Under the pieces are notes generated by a model. The model ran no database searches. It worked only from the letters and a program-made list of their open reading frames with translations, and was not told the DNA's origin. 64,000 bases of DNA from Motacilla alba alba. Lineage: Eukaryota > Chordata > Aves > Passeriformes > Motacillidae. The position numbers and the translations under genes were made by a program. Each line of letters begins with the position of its first letter. Positions within the stretch are counted from its first letter, which is position 1. Location: positions 4,081,856 to 4,145,855 of the forward strand of contig NC_052018.1 in assembly GCF_015832195.1 (NCBI RefSeq), given 5' to 3'. Of this stretch, positions 1-11,054 are shown in pieces.

Positions 1-84
1 GGGAAGAGGTTCTTGGCTCTATGGGTGGTGAGGTCAGGGCACAGGTTGCCCACAGGATCTGTGGCTGCTCCATCACTGGAAGAA

Positions 85-220
85 TTCAAGGTCTGGTCAG
101 ACAGGGCTTGGAGCAACTTGGGATAGTGGAAGGCGTCCCTGGCTATGGCAGGGGGTGGAAAGAGATGATCTTTCACGTCCCTTCCCACCCAAACCATTGC
201 AGAAGTGATTCTGTGAAAGA
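85..220 (+). mobile_element. CR1 LINE 3' fragment upstream of copy 1
   Basis: Resembles the CR1 3' end: GGCTTGGAGCAAC, GTGTCCCTGGCTATGGCAGGG-like, GATGATCTTT, then CCCAAACCATTG and GATTCTGTG. It belongs to the duplicated unit, so it predates the duplications. Confidence 0.7.
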
Positions 221-349
221 AGAACTCTGCTCCCCCAGGACTGCACTGGTGCTGGTGCCTGCACCCACCAGTTCCTGTGGCCATCCCAAGGATTTCCCTG
301 CTGGCCCCACAGCCCGTTGCCGCTGTGCCATGGATGTCACAAGAGGTGT

Positions 350-540
350 TGCACGGGGACAACGGTGACATTGATTGCAACAGCCCCAGGAGGCACCTCA
401 GCCTCTGGCCCTGCAGCAGGGAGGGACCAGGGCCAGCCCCAGCACCCCCACAGCCATGGGGCACTCCCGGGTTGGCCCAGGCCACTTGTGCCAGCAGCAA
501 CTGGGGCCTGTCCCACCCACCAGCACTGCTATAAACCCAG
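350..540 (+). promoter_or_regulatory. promoter of copy 1
   Basis: TATAAA at 530-535. The inverted CCAAT/C-EBP-like element TTGATTGCAAC is at 371-381 and a second GTTGCA motif lies about 30 bp upstream of it. Transcription probably starts near 560. The 5'UTR exon ends at the GTGAGTG donor at 644. This block is among the best conserved parts of every unit. Confidence 0.75.
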
Positions 541-1655
541 CGTCTTTGGGGCCCTGCAGCATTGCCTGGCCCCAAGGGCACCTGCACACAGCCATTCCTC
601 TTGGGTTTGCTGCTGCCTGAACACCAAAGCCTTTGTCAGGGAGGTGAGTGTGGGATCTCTTCCCCGATTTCTGCCCACTCAGGGTCTCAGCTCACAGCCC
701 AGCAGAGCAGCATCTCCTAAAGCACAAACTGCTGGACGTACCTAGTGGTCATCAGCAATTTTTTTGGGAAAGACAACAAAAGCCTTCCTGTGAGTCTAAG
801 AACATGTGGAAGGTGCCACTGAGGTTTCCTAAGTACAGGATAGTCTGGGAAAGTGCCTTGATGCTGCAGGAGGAACCCAGGACCTTCTGTGCTGAGGGAA
901 TGAGGGCTCTCCCTTGGAAAGTAAGGCGAGTCTTTTCCCTCAACAGTACGATCTCTCCTACCATTTCAGGCTTTCACTAACTGCAAAGGTTGATTTCTGC
1001 TCCCATTTCTGGGCACAAAGACACTTCCCTGCCCTCTGGCTGCTCCCTGGGTCATTGCTGCCGTGGGCAGGGGCAGCAATTGTGGGGCTGGAGCATGCCC
1101 TTGCCAGGAATCCTAAGAAGGCTCTGGAATTGGGAATGGGCACTGCCCAGCTGAGCTGGGAGAATATTCTTGATCCCTGGGAAGCAGAGTTGGTTGGGCA
1201 GGGTGTTAGGGGCACGTGTTTGATACATAAAACCCAAAAGGGTGAAAGAGAGTTTGTTCCAGGACTTTCAGTAGCAGTTTTTCCTCTCTTATCCCCCACA
1301 TTTTGCTGTATTTTAAATGGATTGGAAACATTTGGCCCCAGGTCTAGTGCCCCTTATCAGGGGAAAGGTCTTTGGAAAACCTTCAAGGAAATTAATTCAA
1401 AAATTAGTTGAGGTAATCTATTTCTAAAAGACAGAGACATGAAACACTCCCAAAGTTTGGAGAGTGGCACAAATTTAGGAATTGTTTTTAAAGAGAAAGA
1501 TAGAGGAAATATCATCTGCTGTGGTTTGGAAGCAGCCCCTCTGAAGTTTGGTGATCCACAGAGCCCAGGCTCCTGCCCCACTCAGGGTCCTGCATGTCCC
1601 CATTGCCTTGGTGTCCCCTCTGCAGCTCTGTGAAGACCTGGGAGAGGCAGCAGCC

Positions 1656-2768
1656 ATGAAGATCCTGTTCCTGCTCTTCCCCCTGCTCCTTCTGCTGGTC
1701 CAGGGTGCTGCAGGTGAGAAGGGAAGAGGGGAGATGGGGGAAAGTGTGAGCCTGCACCACGGGGAATTCAGTGTCCCTGGAAGTGACTGTGGTTGTGGGG
1801 ATGATGAGAAGATGAGGACTGAGGTCCTCTTGATGTTTCTCAAATGGGTTTTCAACTCAACAACAATTGAGGGTGGAGTAATCCCAGGGAGACAGAATCC
1901 TGCCTTGTTCTCTAGGTCAGGAAGGGGTTTGATTTCAGGCTCCAAGCCTGCACCCAGCTATTCCTGCTTGGGAGTCTCTTGCCGTGCACAGGGATGGCAG
2001 AGAGCCCCAGGGGGATGGAGGATGGTTTGGATGGAAGCATTTCCTGGGGCACAAAGGTGTCCCTTTCTTATCCACCAGCTGAGTGTATTGCTATTGTTAT
2101 TATTATTATAATTATTACTTCTTCTGCTAGTACTATTATTAACATTGCAGTAATTGCTGTGTGTCCGCTTTTGTCCATGGAAACAGGAACCGCATGTAGT
2201 CGCAGAGGGGGATTCTGCACCTCTGCACCTTGCCCCCCCCCCACAAGACAAGTTGGAAGATGTTCAACATTCAAAGTATGCTGCAAGAGGTAAGGACCTG
2301 ATCTCTACCTGAAGGAAGAGATTCATCCTTTTCCCCCAGAGGGATCTATTAAAAATTTTTTTCTAGCCAACACCTCATGTTTTTGTAATTAGTCAAAGAG
2401 GACCAGAAGAGAAGGGAAAAGCCCTTGTGAGTTTTGGGGACTCCCTTAGCTGGGCTGCAGCAGCCCCAGGACACCCAGGGCCTCGCCGCTCACCAAAGCC
2501 ACCAAAGACTGAAACATTCCCTGTCCTTGGCAGCACCGAGGACGTGATCCCAAACTTGCTGCATCTGCAGAGACTTGGAGCCAGGGCTGCCAGCACTGAG
2601 ATAGCCCAGCTCCAACCTGCCTGCACTAAGGACTGCACAAGGTCCTCCCCTGAGCCTCAGTCTGCTGCAGCACAGCCTGGGTAGTGCAGGGCAGGGGAGA
2701 GAGTGGCAAGGAAATGTTACCCCAGGTGATGTGCTTGTCTGCTTTCTTCTTACAGCATGTTGGGCTAA
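1656..2768 (+). CDS. AvBD3-like: beta-defensin copy 1 (AvBD3-like)
   Basis: Secreted cationic antimicrobial peptide of the avian beta-defensin family, 57 aa. Coding exons are 1656-1713, 2187-2289 and 2756-2768; the 5'UTR exon is about 560-643 plus 1626-1655. All introns are GT-AG, with phases 1 and 2 at the coding junctions. Residues 1-19 (MKILFLLFPLLLLLVQGAA) form the signal peptide and G20 starts the mature part. Cysteines are at 23, 30, 35, 45, 51 and 52 with spacing 6-4-9-5-0. The last exon adds SMLG after CCK. The N-terminal segment before the first Cys is two residues shorter than in sister copies. A run of ten C (2233-2242) encodes the Pro triplet after the third Cys, so a slippage frameshift would destroy the peptide. 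Its core closely resembles copy 5. Family identity is firm; the exact orthologue is not. Confidence 0.88.
2090..2150 (+). repeat. ATT-type microsatellite in copy 1 intron 2
   Basis: Imperfect TTA/ATT repeats. Equivalent short tracts occur in intron 2 of copy 2 (6770-6825), copy 3 (11480-11520) and copy 5 (20920-20945), a shared ancestral microsatellite. Confidence 0.8.
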
Positions 2769-2972
2769 AGCCCTGAAATTCCCAAGCAGGACATGCCCCT
2801 CGCTTCTGGCTCCTGAAAATCACCTGCTGATGTCCCCTGCCCTCCCTGGCTGTGCGGTGCCCAGCTGGGCTGACAGCAGCAGTGGCAGCTGCTCCTGCTG
2901 GGTGCTGCTGGGCTGCAGCCCTGTGGTGCCAGCCCCGGTGTCTTTGGGCCAGGGGCTGCTTTTCCCGGCTTG

Positions 2973-2978
2973 AATAAA
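2973..2978 (+). terminator. poly(A) signal, copy 1
   Basis: AATAAA in the exon 4 3'UTR, followed by GCACTTTGGCA and a GT-rich element (TGTGTGCGTGTCC) that fits a cleavage downstream element. Confidence 0.8.
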
Positions 2979-2999
2979 GACGAGCACTTTGGCATTGCA

Positions 3000-4740
3000 G
3001 GGCTGGGCCGTGTGTGCGTGTCCTGCTGCTGCTGCTGGAGGGCTGCTGTGCCTGCTGCCCCTGGGGCTGCCACTGCCTTGGTGGCAGCAGAAGGCCCTGG
3101 GCATGGTGCTGGGGCTGAGCAGCACGTGTGGCCCTGGGGATGCTCCTGCCTGGCCCTGCTTTGGGGACGCTGAGCCTGGCAGTGCCTGCTGGGCCAGCCT
3201 GGGTGGGGTGCCTGTAGTGGAGCTGCCCTGCAGATGCTCCCTCTGGGAGAAGAGGAACACTGTTGTGGTGTTTATAGGCCCAGATATCATTCTTTTCTCC
3301 ATACCCTACTCCCATGCCAGAAGACATGGACTGGGAGCTGTGGACGTGGTGGCAAAGTCTCTTCCCAAAAGTAGCCTCAACTTTGTTATAAGGTCCCAGC
3401 TCCAGGCCTGGCTGCAAAACCTGCAGCAGGAGCCATTCCTTAAAGAGATATGATGTGCGCGATGTCGTGGAGGACATCCCAGACATACAGGGAGCTCACA
3501 CATGATTCATGACCTTGGTAGGGATAAAGCAATTACCAGAATCAAAAGGAGTGCTTTGTCTTCTTTCATCTGCATTATGTCTGTATGGAATACTCAGTAT
3601 CCACAGCAAAGTTTCACTGTAGCATCACTTAAATCCTCCATCTTTCTATACATTCAATTCAGTTCATCATTATTTTTCCTACTGCTCCTTGCAGCATCAG
3701 GAGGGGAAGAGCTCAGAGGCCAGGCTGGAGTCACCAGTAGCCCAAAAGTTCCTTTTCCCATTTCTCCCCCTACATCACAGAAAAGGAGGCTTTGGTTTCC
3801 TCTTCAGATGCCTCTGTCAAGGATGCCCAACCCAGGGCGTTGTGTCATCCTGCCTTGTGTAAGCACCCTGCCATGCTGTGGTTTGCTGGACACATCCAGG
3901 GACACAGACACAGACCCTGCTCACTGGAAACCAGCACCAATCTGCTGCTCTGGCACAGAATGGAACCTTTTCTGAGTCCCTTCAAGAAACCCTCCCAGTG
4001 AACCCATTATCAGTAATGTGGGGCTGCCCCATCAGCAGAGGTGGTGCCTCTGCTTCTGCTGAGAGTCCAGAATCCCTCTCCCACATTTTTTATGATTGTC
4101 ACCTTGTCACTGTGACTTCACATCTCAGGGCTGTAAAGCAGAAAGGGCCAAGATGTTTCACTTGCAAATCCCCAGCACCTCGCCCCTTGTAGTTTGGGAG
4201 GACCAGATTACTCTTCCAAACACCTGGAGAAGGAGCTGCCAACTTGGGCACATGGCACAGGCCCTCCTGCCTGGCAAGGACTGTCACTTCTCCCAGTGGC
4301 ATGGCTGGCATCGAGCTCGCTGCATTGACAAGTGATGGCTGCATCCAGCTTGTATTTCTCCACTTTGGGTGGCAGAAAAAGGAGGCACAGTTTTGTTGGA
4401 TCACCTGCTTTACAGAATTTGTCATCTATCCCAGTGTTCCACTCATTTTATCTGAACAGTCACGAGAGAGGACCCTGCTTATCCCCCTGAAATGGCAGGT
4501 GCACAGACCTGTTGTCTATTCATATGTTTTTGAAGTGTCCAAAGTTGTTTTCCATATTCTGTGAGTTGTTGAACATCCCAGGACAACAGGTTCTTCAATC
4601 CGAGGAGAAGTGACATAGGAAAAGGAAAGAAGAAGAGGGAATGGTTTCAAATAGACAGAGGACAGCGTAAAATGGGATATTGGAAAGAAAGCCTTCCCTG
4701 TGAGGGTGGAGAGGCCCTGGCAGATGTCACTCAGAGAAAC
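3000..4740. other. spacer between copies 1 and 2
   Basis: 3000-3240 is the CTG-rich block found behind every gene. 3240-4740 is unit flank (motifs such as GGAATACTCAGTATCCACAG) that recurs at 7960-9480, 17340-18880 and, reversed, at 39400-40860, 43390-44850 and 47400-48880. No gene seen. Confidence 0.7.
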
Positions 4741-4754
4741 TGTGGTTGCAGCAT

Positions 4755-4910
4755 CCCTGGAAGTGTCCAAGGCCAGCTTGTACAGGGCTTGGAGCAACCT
4801 GGGACATTGGAAGGTGTCCCTGACTATGGCAGGGGGTGGAAAGAGATGATCTTTCACGTCCATTCCCACCCAAATCATTGCAGAAGTGATTCTGTGAAAG
4901 AAGAATTCTG
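4755..4910 (+). mobile_element. CR1 3' fragment upstream of copy 2
   Basis: Same CR1 tail at the same place in the unit as before copy 1. Confidence 0.7.
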
Positions 4911-5029
4911 CTCCCTCAGGACTGCAATGATGCTGGTGCCTGCACCCACCAGTTCCTGTGCCCATCCCAAGGATTTCCCTGCTGGCCCCACAGCCCGTTG
5001 CTGCTGTGCCACGGGTGTCACAAGAGGTG

Positions 5030-5220
5030 TTGCATGGGGATAACAGTGACATTGATTGCAACAGCCCCACGCAGGAGGCACCTCAGCCTCTGGTCCTGCA
5101 GCAGGGAGGGACCAGGGCCAGCCCCAGCACCCCCACAGCCATGGGGCACTCCCGGGTTGGCTCAGGCCACTTGTGCCAGCAGCAACTGGGGCCTGTCCCA
5201 CCCACCAGCACTGCTATAAA
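5030..5220 (+). promoter_or_regulatory. promoter of copy 2
   Basis: TATAAA at 5215-5220; TTGATTGCAAC at 5052-5062. The donor of the non-coding first exon is at 5329. Confidence 0.75.
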
Positions 5221-6331
5221 CCCAGCGTCTTTGGGGCCCAGCAGCATTCCCTGGCCCCAAGGGCACCTGGACACAGCCATTCCTCTTGGGTTTGCTGCTG
5301 CCTGAACGCCAAAGCCTTGGTCAGGGAGGTGAGTGTGGGGCCTCTTCCCCGATTTCTGCCCACTCTGGGTCTCAGCTCAAAGCCCAGCAGAGCAGCATCT
5401 CCTAAAGCACAAACTGCTGGAAGAACCTAGGGGAAAAATTTGACTATCAGAGTTTTTTTTTTTTGAGAAAGACAACAAAAGCCTTCCTGTGAGTCTAAGA
5501 ACATGTGGAAGGTGCCACTGAGGTTTCCTAAGTACAGGATAGTCTGGGAAAGTGCCTTGATGCTGCAGGAGGGAATGAGGGCTCTCCCTTGGAAAGTAAG
5601 GCGAGTCCTTTCCCTCAACAGTACAGAGCTTTGCCATTTTTTCAGACTTTCACTAGCTGCAAAGGTTGAATTCTGCTCCCATTTCTGGGCACAAAGACAC
5701 TTCCCTGCCCTCTGGCTGCTCCCTGGGTCATTGCTGCCCTGGGCAGGGGAAGCAATTGTGGGACTGCAGCATGCCCTTGCCAGGAATCCTAAGAAGGCTC
5801 TGGAATTGGGAATGGGCACTGCCAAGCTGAGCTGGGAGAATATTCTTGATCCCTGGGAAGCAGAGTTGGTTGGGCAGGGTGTTAGGGGCACATGTTTGAT
5901 ACACAAAACCCAAAAGGGTGAAAGAGAACTTGTTCCAGGACTTTCAGTAGCAGTTTTTCCTCTCTTATCCCCCTCATTTCACTGTTTTTTGAATGGATTG
6001 GAAACATTTCGCCCTAGGTCTGTTGCCCCTTATCAGGGGAAAGGTCTTTGGAAAACCTTCAAGGAAATTAATTCAAAAATTAGTTGAGGTAATCAATTTC
6101 CAAAAGACAGAGACATGAAACACTCCCAAAGTTTGGAGAGTGGCACGAAAGTAGGAATTGTTTTTAAAGAGAAAGATAGAGGAAATATCATCTGCTGTGG
6201 TTTGGAAGCAGCCCCTCTGAAGTTTGGTGAACCTCAGAGCCCAGGCTCCTGCCCCACTCAGGGTCCTGCATGTCCCCATTGCCTTGGTGTTCCCTCTGCA
6301 GCCCTGTGAAGACCCAGGAGAGGCAGCAGCC

Positions 6332-7471
6332 ATGAAGATCCTGTTCCTGCTCTTCCCCCTGCTCCTTCTGCTGGTCCAGGGTGCTGCAGGTGAGAAGAGA
6401 AGAGCGGAAATGGGGGAAAGTGTGAGCCTGCACCACGGGACATTCAGTGTCCCTGGAAGTGACTGTGGTTGTGGGAATGATGAGAATGTAACGGAGGACT
6501 GAGGTCCTCTTGATATTTCTCAAATGGGTTTTCAAATCAACAATGATTGAGGGTGGAGTAATCCCAGGGAGACAGAATCCTGCCTTGTTCTCTAGGTCAG
6601 GAAGGGGTTTGATTTCAGGCTCCAAGCCTGCACCACAGCTATTCCTGCTTGGGAGTCTCTTGTCCTGCACAGGGATGGCAGAGAGCCCCAGGGGGATGGA
6701 GAATGGTTTGGATGGAGGCATTTCCTGGGGCACAAAGGTCTCCCTTTCTTATCCATGAACTGCATGTTCTGCTATTATTACAATTATTAATATTAGTAGA
6801 AGTAGTATTAGTATTATTATTTCTGCTGTGATTTGATTGTGAGTGCTTTTGTCCATGATAACAGGAAGTGCAAGGCGATGCAAGAGAAGTGGGGGATACT
6901 GCAGCGTTGGGCTGTGCCGTCCCCCCGCAAGTCCTGTTGGCAGATGTTCACCATACCATGTGTGCTGCATTAGGTAAGGACCAGATCTCTGCCTGAAGGA
7001 AGAGTTTCCTCCTTTTTCCCCAGAGGGATCTATTACAAATGTCTTTCTAGATGGCACCTAATAAAATATCTCCTGCTTTTGTAATTAGTCAAAGAGGCCC
7101 AAACAAGAAGGGAAAAGCCCTTGTGGGTTTTGTGGCTTCCCTGAGTGGGGTTGCAGCAGCCCCAAGACAGCCAGGGCCTCTCCGCTCACCAAAGTCACTG
7201 AAGATTGAAGCCTTCACAGTCCTTGGGCAGCACCGAGGACTGTCGGATCCAGGTCTGGCTGCATCTGCACAGACCTGGAGCCAGGGCTGCCAGCACTGAG
7301 ATAGCCCAGCTCCAACCTGCCTGCACTAAGGACTGCACCTCACCTCCCCTGAGACTGACTCTGCTGCAGCACAGCCTGGGCATTGCAGGGCAGGGGAGAG
7401 AGTGGCAGGGGAGAGAATGTTACCCCAGGTGATGTGCTTGTCTGCTTTCTTTTCACAGACTCTTAGGATGA
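6332..7471 (+). CDS. AvBD3-like: beta-defensin copy 2 (AvBD3-like)
   Basis: Predicted 59-aa precursor. Coding exons are 6332-6389, 6865-6973 and 7459-7471; 5'UTR pieces are about 5245-5328 and 6302-6331. The signal peptide is identical to that of copy 1. The mature part starts GSARRC and has Tyr instead of Phe before the second Cys (SGGYC). The Cys spacing is 6-4-9-5-0 and the tail after CCI is RLLG. Ile replaces the usual Lys after the paired cysteines, as in copy 3. All splice sites are canonical. Promoter, 5' exon and 3'UTR are nearly the same as copy 1, while the mature exon differs at many positions. No sign of inactivation. Confidence 0.88.
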
Positions 7472-7673
7472 GACTGAAATTCCCAAGCAGGAAATGCCCC
7501 CGTGCTTGTGGCTGCTGGACCCATCTGCTGATGTCCCCTGCCCTCCCTGGCTGTGCGGTGCCCAGCTGGGCTGACAGCAGCAGTGGCAGCTGCTCCTGCT
7601 GGGTGCTGCTGGGCTGCAGCCCTGTGGTGCCAGCCCCGGTGTCTTTGGGCCAGGGGCTGCTTTTCCCAGCTTG

Positions 7674-7679
7674 AATAAA
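7674..7679 (+). terminator. poly(A) signal, copy 2
   Basis: AATAAA with GT-rich downstream element. Confidence 0.8.
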
Positions 7680-7699
7680 GACGAGCACTTTGGCATTGC

Positions 7700-9480
7700 A
7701 GCGCTGGGCCGTGTGTGCGTGTCCTGCTGCTGCTGCTGGAGGGCTGCTGTGCCTGCTGCCCCTGGGGCTGCCACTGCCTTGGTGGCAGCAGAAGGCCCTG
7801 GGCATGGTGCTGGGGCTGAGCAGCGCGTGTGGCCCTGGGGATGCTCCTGCCTGGCCCTGCTTTGGGGATGCTGAGCCTGGCAGTGCCTGCTGGGCCAGGC
7901 TGGGTGTGGTGCTTGTGGTGGGGCTGCCCTGCAGATGCTCCCTCTGGGGGAACAGGAAAATTGTCCTGGCATTTATAGGCCCAGATATCATTTTTTTCTC
8001 TGGACCCTACTCCCATGCCAGAAGGAGATGGACAGGGAACTGTGATCCCAGTGGCAAAGCCTCATCCCTAAAATAGCCCCAGCTTTGTTCCAAGGCACCA
8101 GCCCCAGTCCCAGGTGCGAAACCTGCAGCAGGAGTCATTCTGTAAAGTGATGTGGGGTGGAGGATGTCATGGAGGACAACATAGACCTGCAGAGAGCTCA
8201 CAGGTGAATCATGAGCTTGATTAGGTGTAAAATTATTACCTGAACAAAAAGATTTGCTGTCCTTTCATTCATTTGCATTATGTCTCTATGGAATACTCAG
8301 TATCCACAGCACAGCTTCACAGCAGCATCACTTTACACCTCCATTTTTCTGTATATTCAATTAAATTCATTATTATTTTTCCTACTGCTCCATATAGCAT
8401 CAGGAGGGGAAGGGCTCAGAGGCCAGTCAGGAGTCACCAGTAGCCCAAAAGATCCTTTTCCCATTTCTCCCCCTACATAACAGAAAAGGAGGCTTTGGTT
8501 TCCTCTTCTGACACCGCAGACAAGGATTCCCAATCCAGGGCCTTGTGTCCTCCCGCCTTGTGTAAGGACCCTGCCGGGCTGTGGGTTGCTGAACACGTCC
8601 AGGGACACAGGGACACATCCAGGGACACAGACACAGACCCTGCTCACTGGAAACCAGCACCAATCTGCTGCTCTGGCATAGAATGGAACCTTTTCTGAGT
8701 CCCTTCAAGAAACCCTCCCAGTGAACCCATTATCAGTAATGTGGGGGTGTCCCATCAGCAGAGGTGATGCCTCTGCTTCTGCTGAGAGTCCAGAATCCCT
8801 CTCTGGCATTTTTTATGATTGCCACCTTGTCATTGTGACTTCACATCTCAGGGCTGTAAAGCAGCATAAAGGGCCAAGATGTTTCACTTGCAAATCCCCA
8901 GCACCTCGCCCCTTGTAATTTGGGGGACCAGATTGCTCTGCCAAACACCTGGAGAAGGAGCTGCCAACTTGGGCACATGGCACAGACCCTTCTGCCTGGC
9001 AAGGACTGTCACTTCTCCCAGTGGCATGGCTGGGATCAAGCATACTGGATTCACAAGTGATGGCTGCATCCAGCTTGTATTTCTTCACTTTGGTTGGCAG
9101 AAGAAAGAGGCAAAGTTGAGTTGGACCACCTGGCTTACAGAATTTGTCATAAATCCTGGTGATGCCCTCATTTTATCCGAAGAGTCAGAAGAGAGAAGCC
9201 TGGTTATCCCTCTGTAATGTCAAGTGCACAGACCTGTTTTGTAATAAGATGTTCTTGCAGTGCCCAAATTTGTTTTCCATATTCCATGAGTTTTTGAACA
9301 TCCCATGCCAACTGGTTCTTCAATCAGAGGAGAAGAGACATAGGAAAAGGATAGAAGAGGGAATGGATTCAAATGCAAAGGTGCAGGGTTAGATGGGATA
9401 ATGGAAAGAAATCCTTAACTGCGAAGATAGGAAGGTCCTGGCCCATGTAGTGCAGAGATGATGTGGCTGAGGCATCCCAG
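7700..9480. other. spacer between copies 2 and 3
   Basis: Same composition and order as the copy 1-2 spacer: 3' block, then flank, then CR1. No gene seen. Confidence 0.7.
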
Positions 9481-9625
9481 CAACTGTTCAAGGCCAGGTC
9501 AGACAGGGCTTGGAACACCCTGGGATAGTGGAAGGTGTCCCTGGCTATGGCAGGGGGTGGAAAGAGATGATCTTTCACGTCCATTCTTACCCAGACCATT
9601 GCAGAGGTGATTCTGTGAAAGAAGA
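9480..9625 (+). mobile_element. CR1 3' fragment upstream of copy 3
   Basis: Same CR1 tail at the equivalent unit position. Confidence 0.7.
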
Positions 9626-9749
9626 ATTCTGCTCCCCAGGACTGCACTGATGCTGGAGCCTGCACCCACCAGTTCCTGTGCCCATCCCAAGGATTTCCCT
9701 GCTGGCCCCACAGCCCGTTGCTGCTGTGCCGTGGATGTCACAAGAGGTG

Positions 9750-9936
9750 TTGCATGAGGACAACGGTGACATTGATTGCAACAACCCCAGGAGGCACCTC
9801 AGCCTCTGGCCCTGCAGCAGGGAGGGACCAGGGCCAGCCCCAGCACCCCCAAAGCCATGGGGCACTCCCGGGTTGGCTCAGGCCACTTGTGCCAGCAGCA
9901 ACTGGGGCCTGTCCCACCCACCAGCACTGCTATAAA
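9750..9936 (+). promoter_or_regulatory. promoter of copy 3
   Basis: TATAAA at 9931-9936; TTGATTGCAAC at 9772-9782. The first-exon donor is at 10045. Confidence 0.75.
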
Positions 9937-11054
9937 CCCAGCGTCTTTGGGGGCCTGCAGCATTCCCTGGCCCCGAGGGCACCTGCACACAGCCATTCCT
10001 CTTGGGTTTGCTGCTGCCTGAACACCAAAGCCATTGTCAGGGAGGTGAGTGTGGGATCTCTTCCCCGATTTCTGCCCACTCAGGGTCTCAGCTCAAAGCC
10101 CAGCAGAGCAGCATCTCCTAAAGCACAAACTGTTGCAAGAACCTAGGGGAAAAATTTGACTATCAGAGTTTTTTTGAGAAAGACAACAACAGCCTTCCTG
10201 TGAGTCTAAGAGGCCAGAACATGTGGAAGGTGCCACTGAGGTTTCCTAAGTACAGGGTAGTCTGGGAAAGTGCCTTGATGCTGCAGGAGGGAATGAGGGC
10301 TCTCCCTTGGAAAGTAAGGCGAGTCTTTTCCCTCAACAGTACAGAGCTTTGCCATCATTTCAGGCTTTCACTAGCTGCAAAGGTTGATTTCTGCTCCCAT
10401 TTCTGGGAACAAAGACACTTTCCTGCCCTCTGGTTGCTCCCTGGGTCATTGCTGCCCAAGGCAGGGGCAGCAAGTGTAGGACTGGAGCATGCCCTTGCCA
10501 AAAATCCTGAGAATGCTCTGGAATTGGGAATGGGCTCTGCCAAGCTGAGCTGGGAGAATATTCTTGATCCCTGGGAAGCAGAGTTGGTTGGGCAGGGTGT
10601 TAGGGGCATGTGTTTGATACACAAAAGCCAAAAGGGTGAAAGAGAGCTTATTCCAGGACTTTCAGCAGCAGTTTTTCCTCTCTTATTCCCCACATTTCAT
10701 TTGTCATGTATTTTCAACGCATTGGAAACATTTGGCCACAGATCTGGTGTCCCATCTCTGGGGAAAGGTCTTTGGAAAACCTTCAAGGAAATTAATTCAA
10801 AAATTAGTTGAGGTAATCAATTTCTAAAAGACAGAGACATGAAACACTCCCAAAGTTTGGAGAGTGGCTCAAAACATGAATTGTTTTTAAAGAGAAAGAT
10901 AGAAGAAATATCATCTGCTGTGGTTTGGAAGCAGCCCCTCTGAAGTTTGGTGATCCACAGAGCCCAGGCTCCTGCCCCACTCAGGATCCTGCATGTCCCC
11001 CATTGCCAGGTGTTCCCTCTGCCGCTCTGTGAAGACCCAGGAGAGGCAGCAGCC

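Noticed and set aside
7690..8076. Recurrent open frame of about 100-130 codons just after each poly(A) signal
   Set aside because: It starts at TTG, not ATG, has no independent promoter, and is explained by conservation of the downstream block. The conservation itself is reported as a finding.
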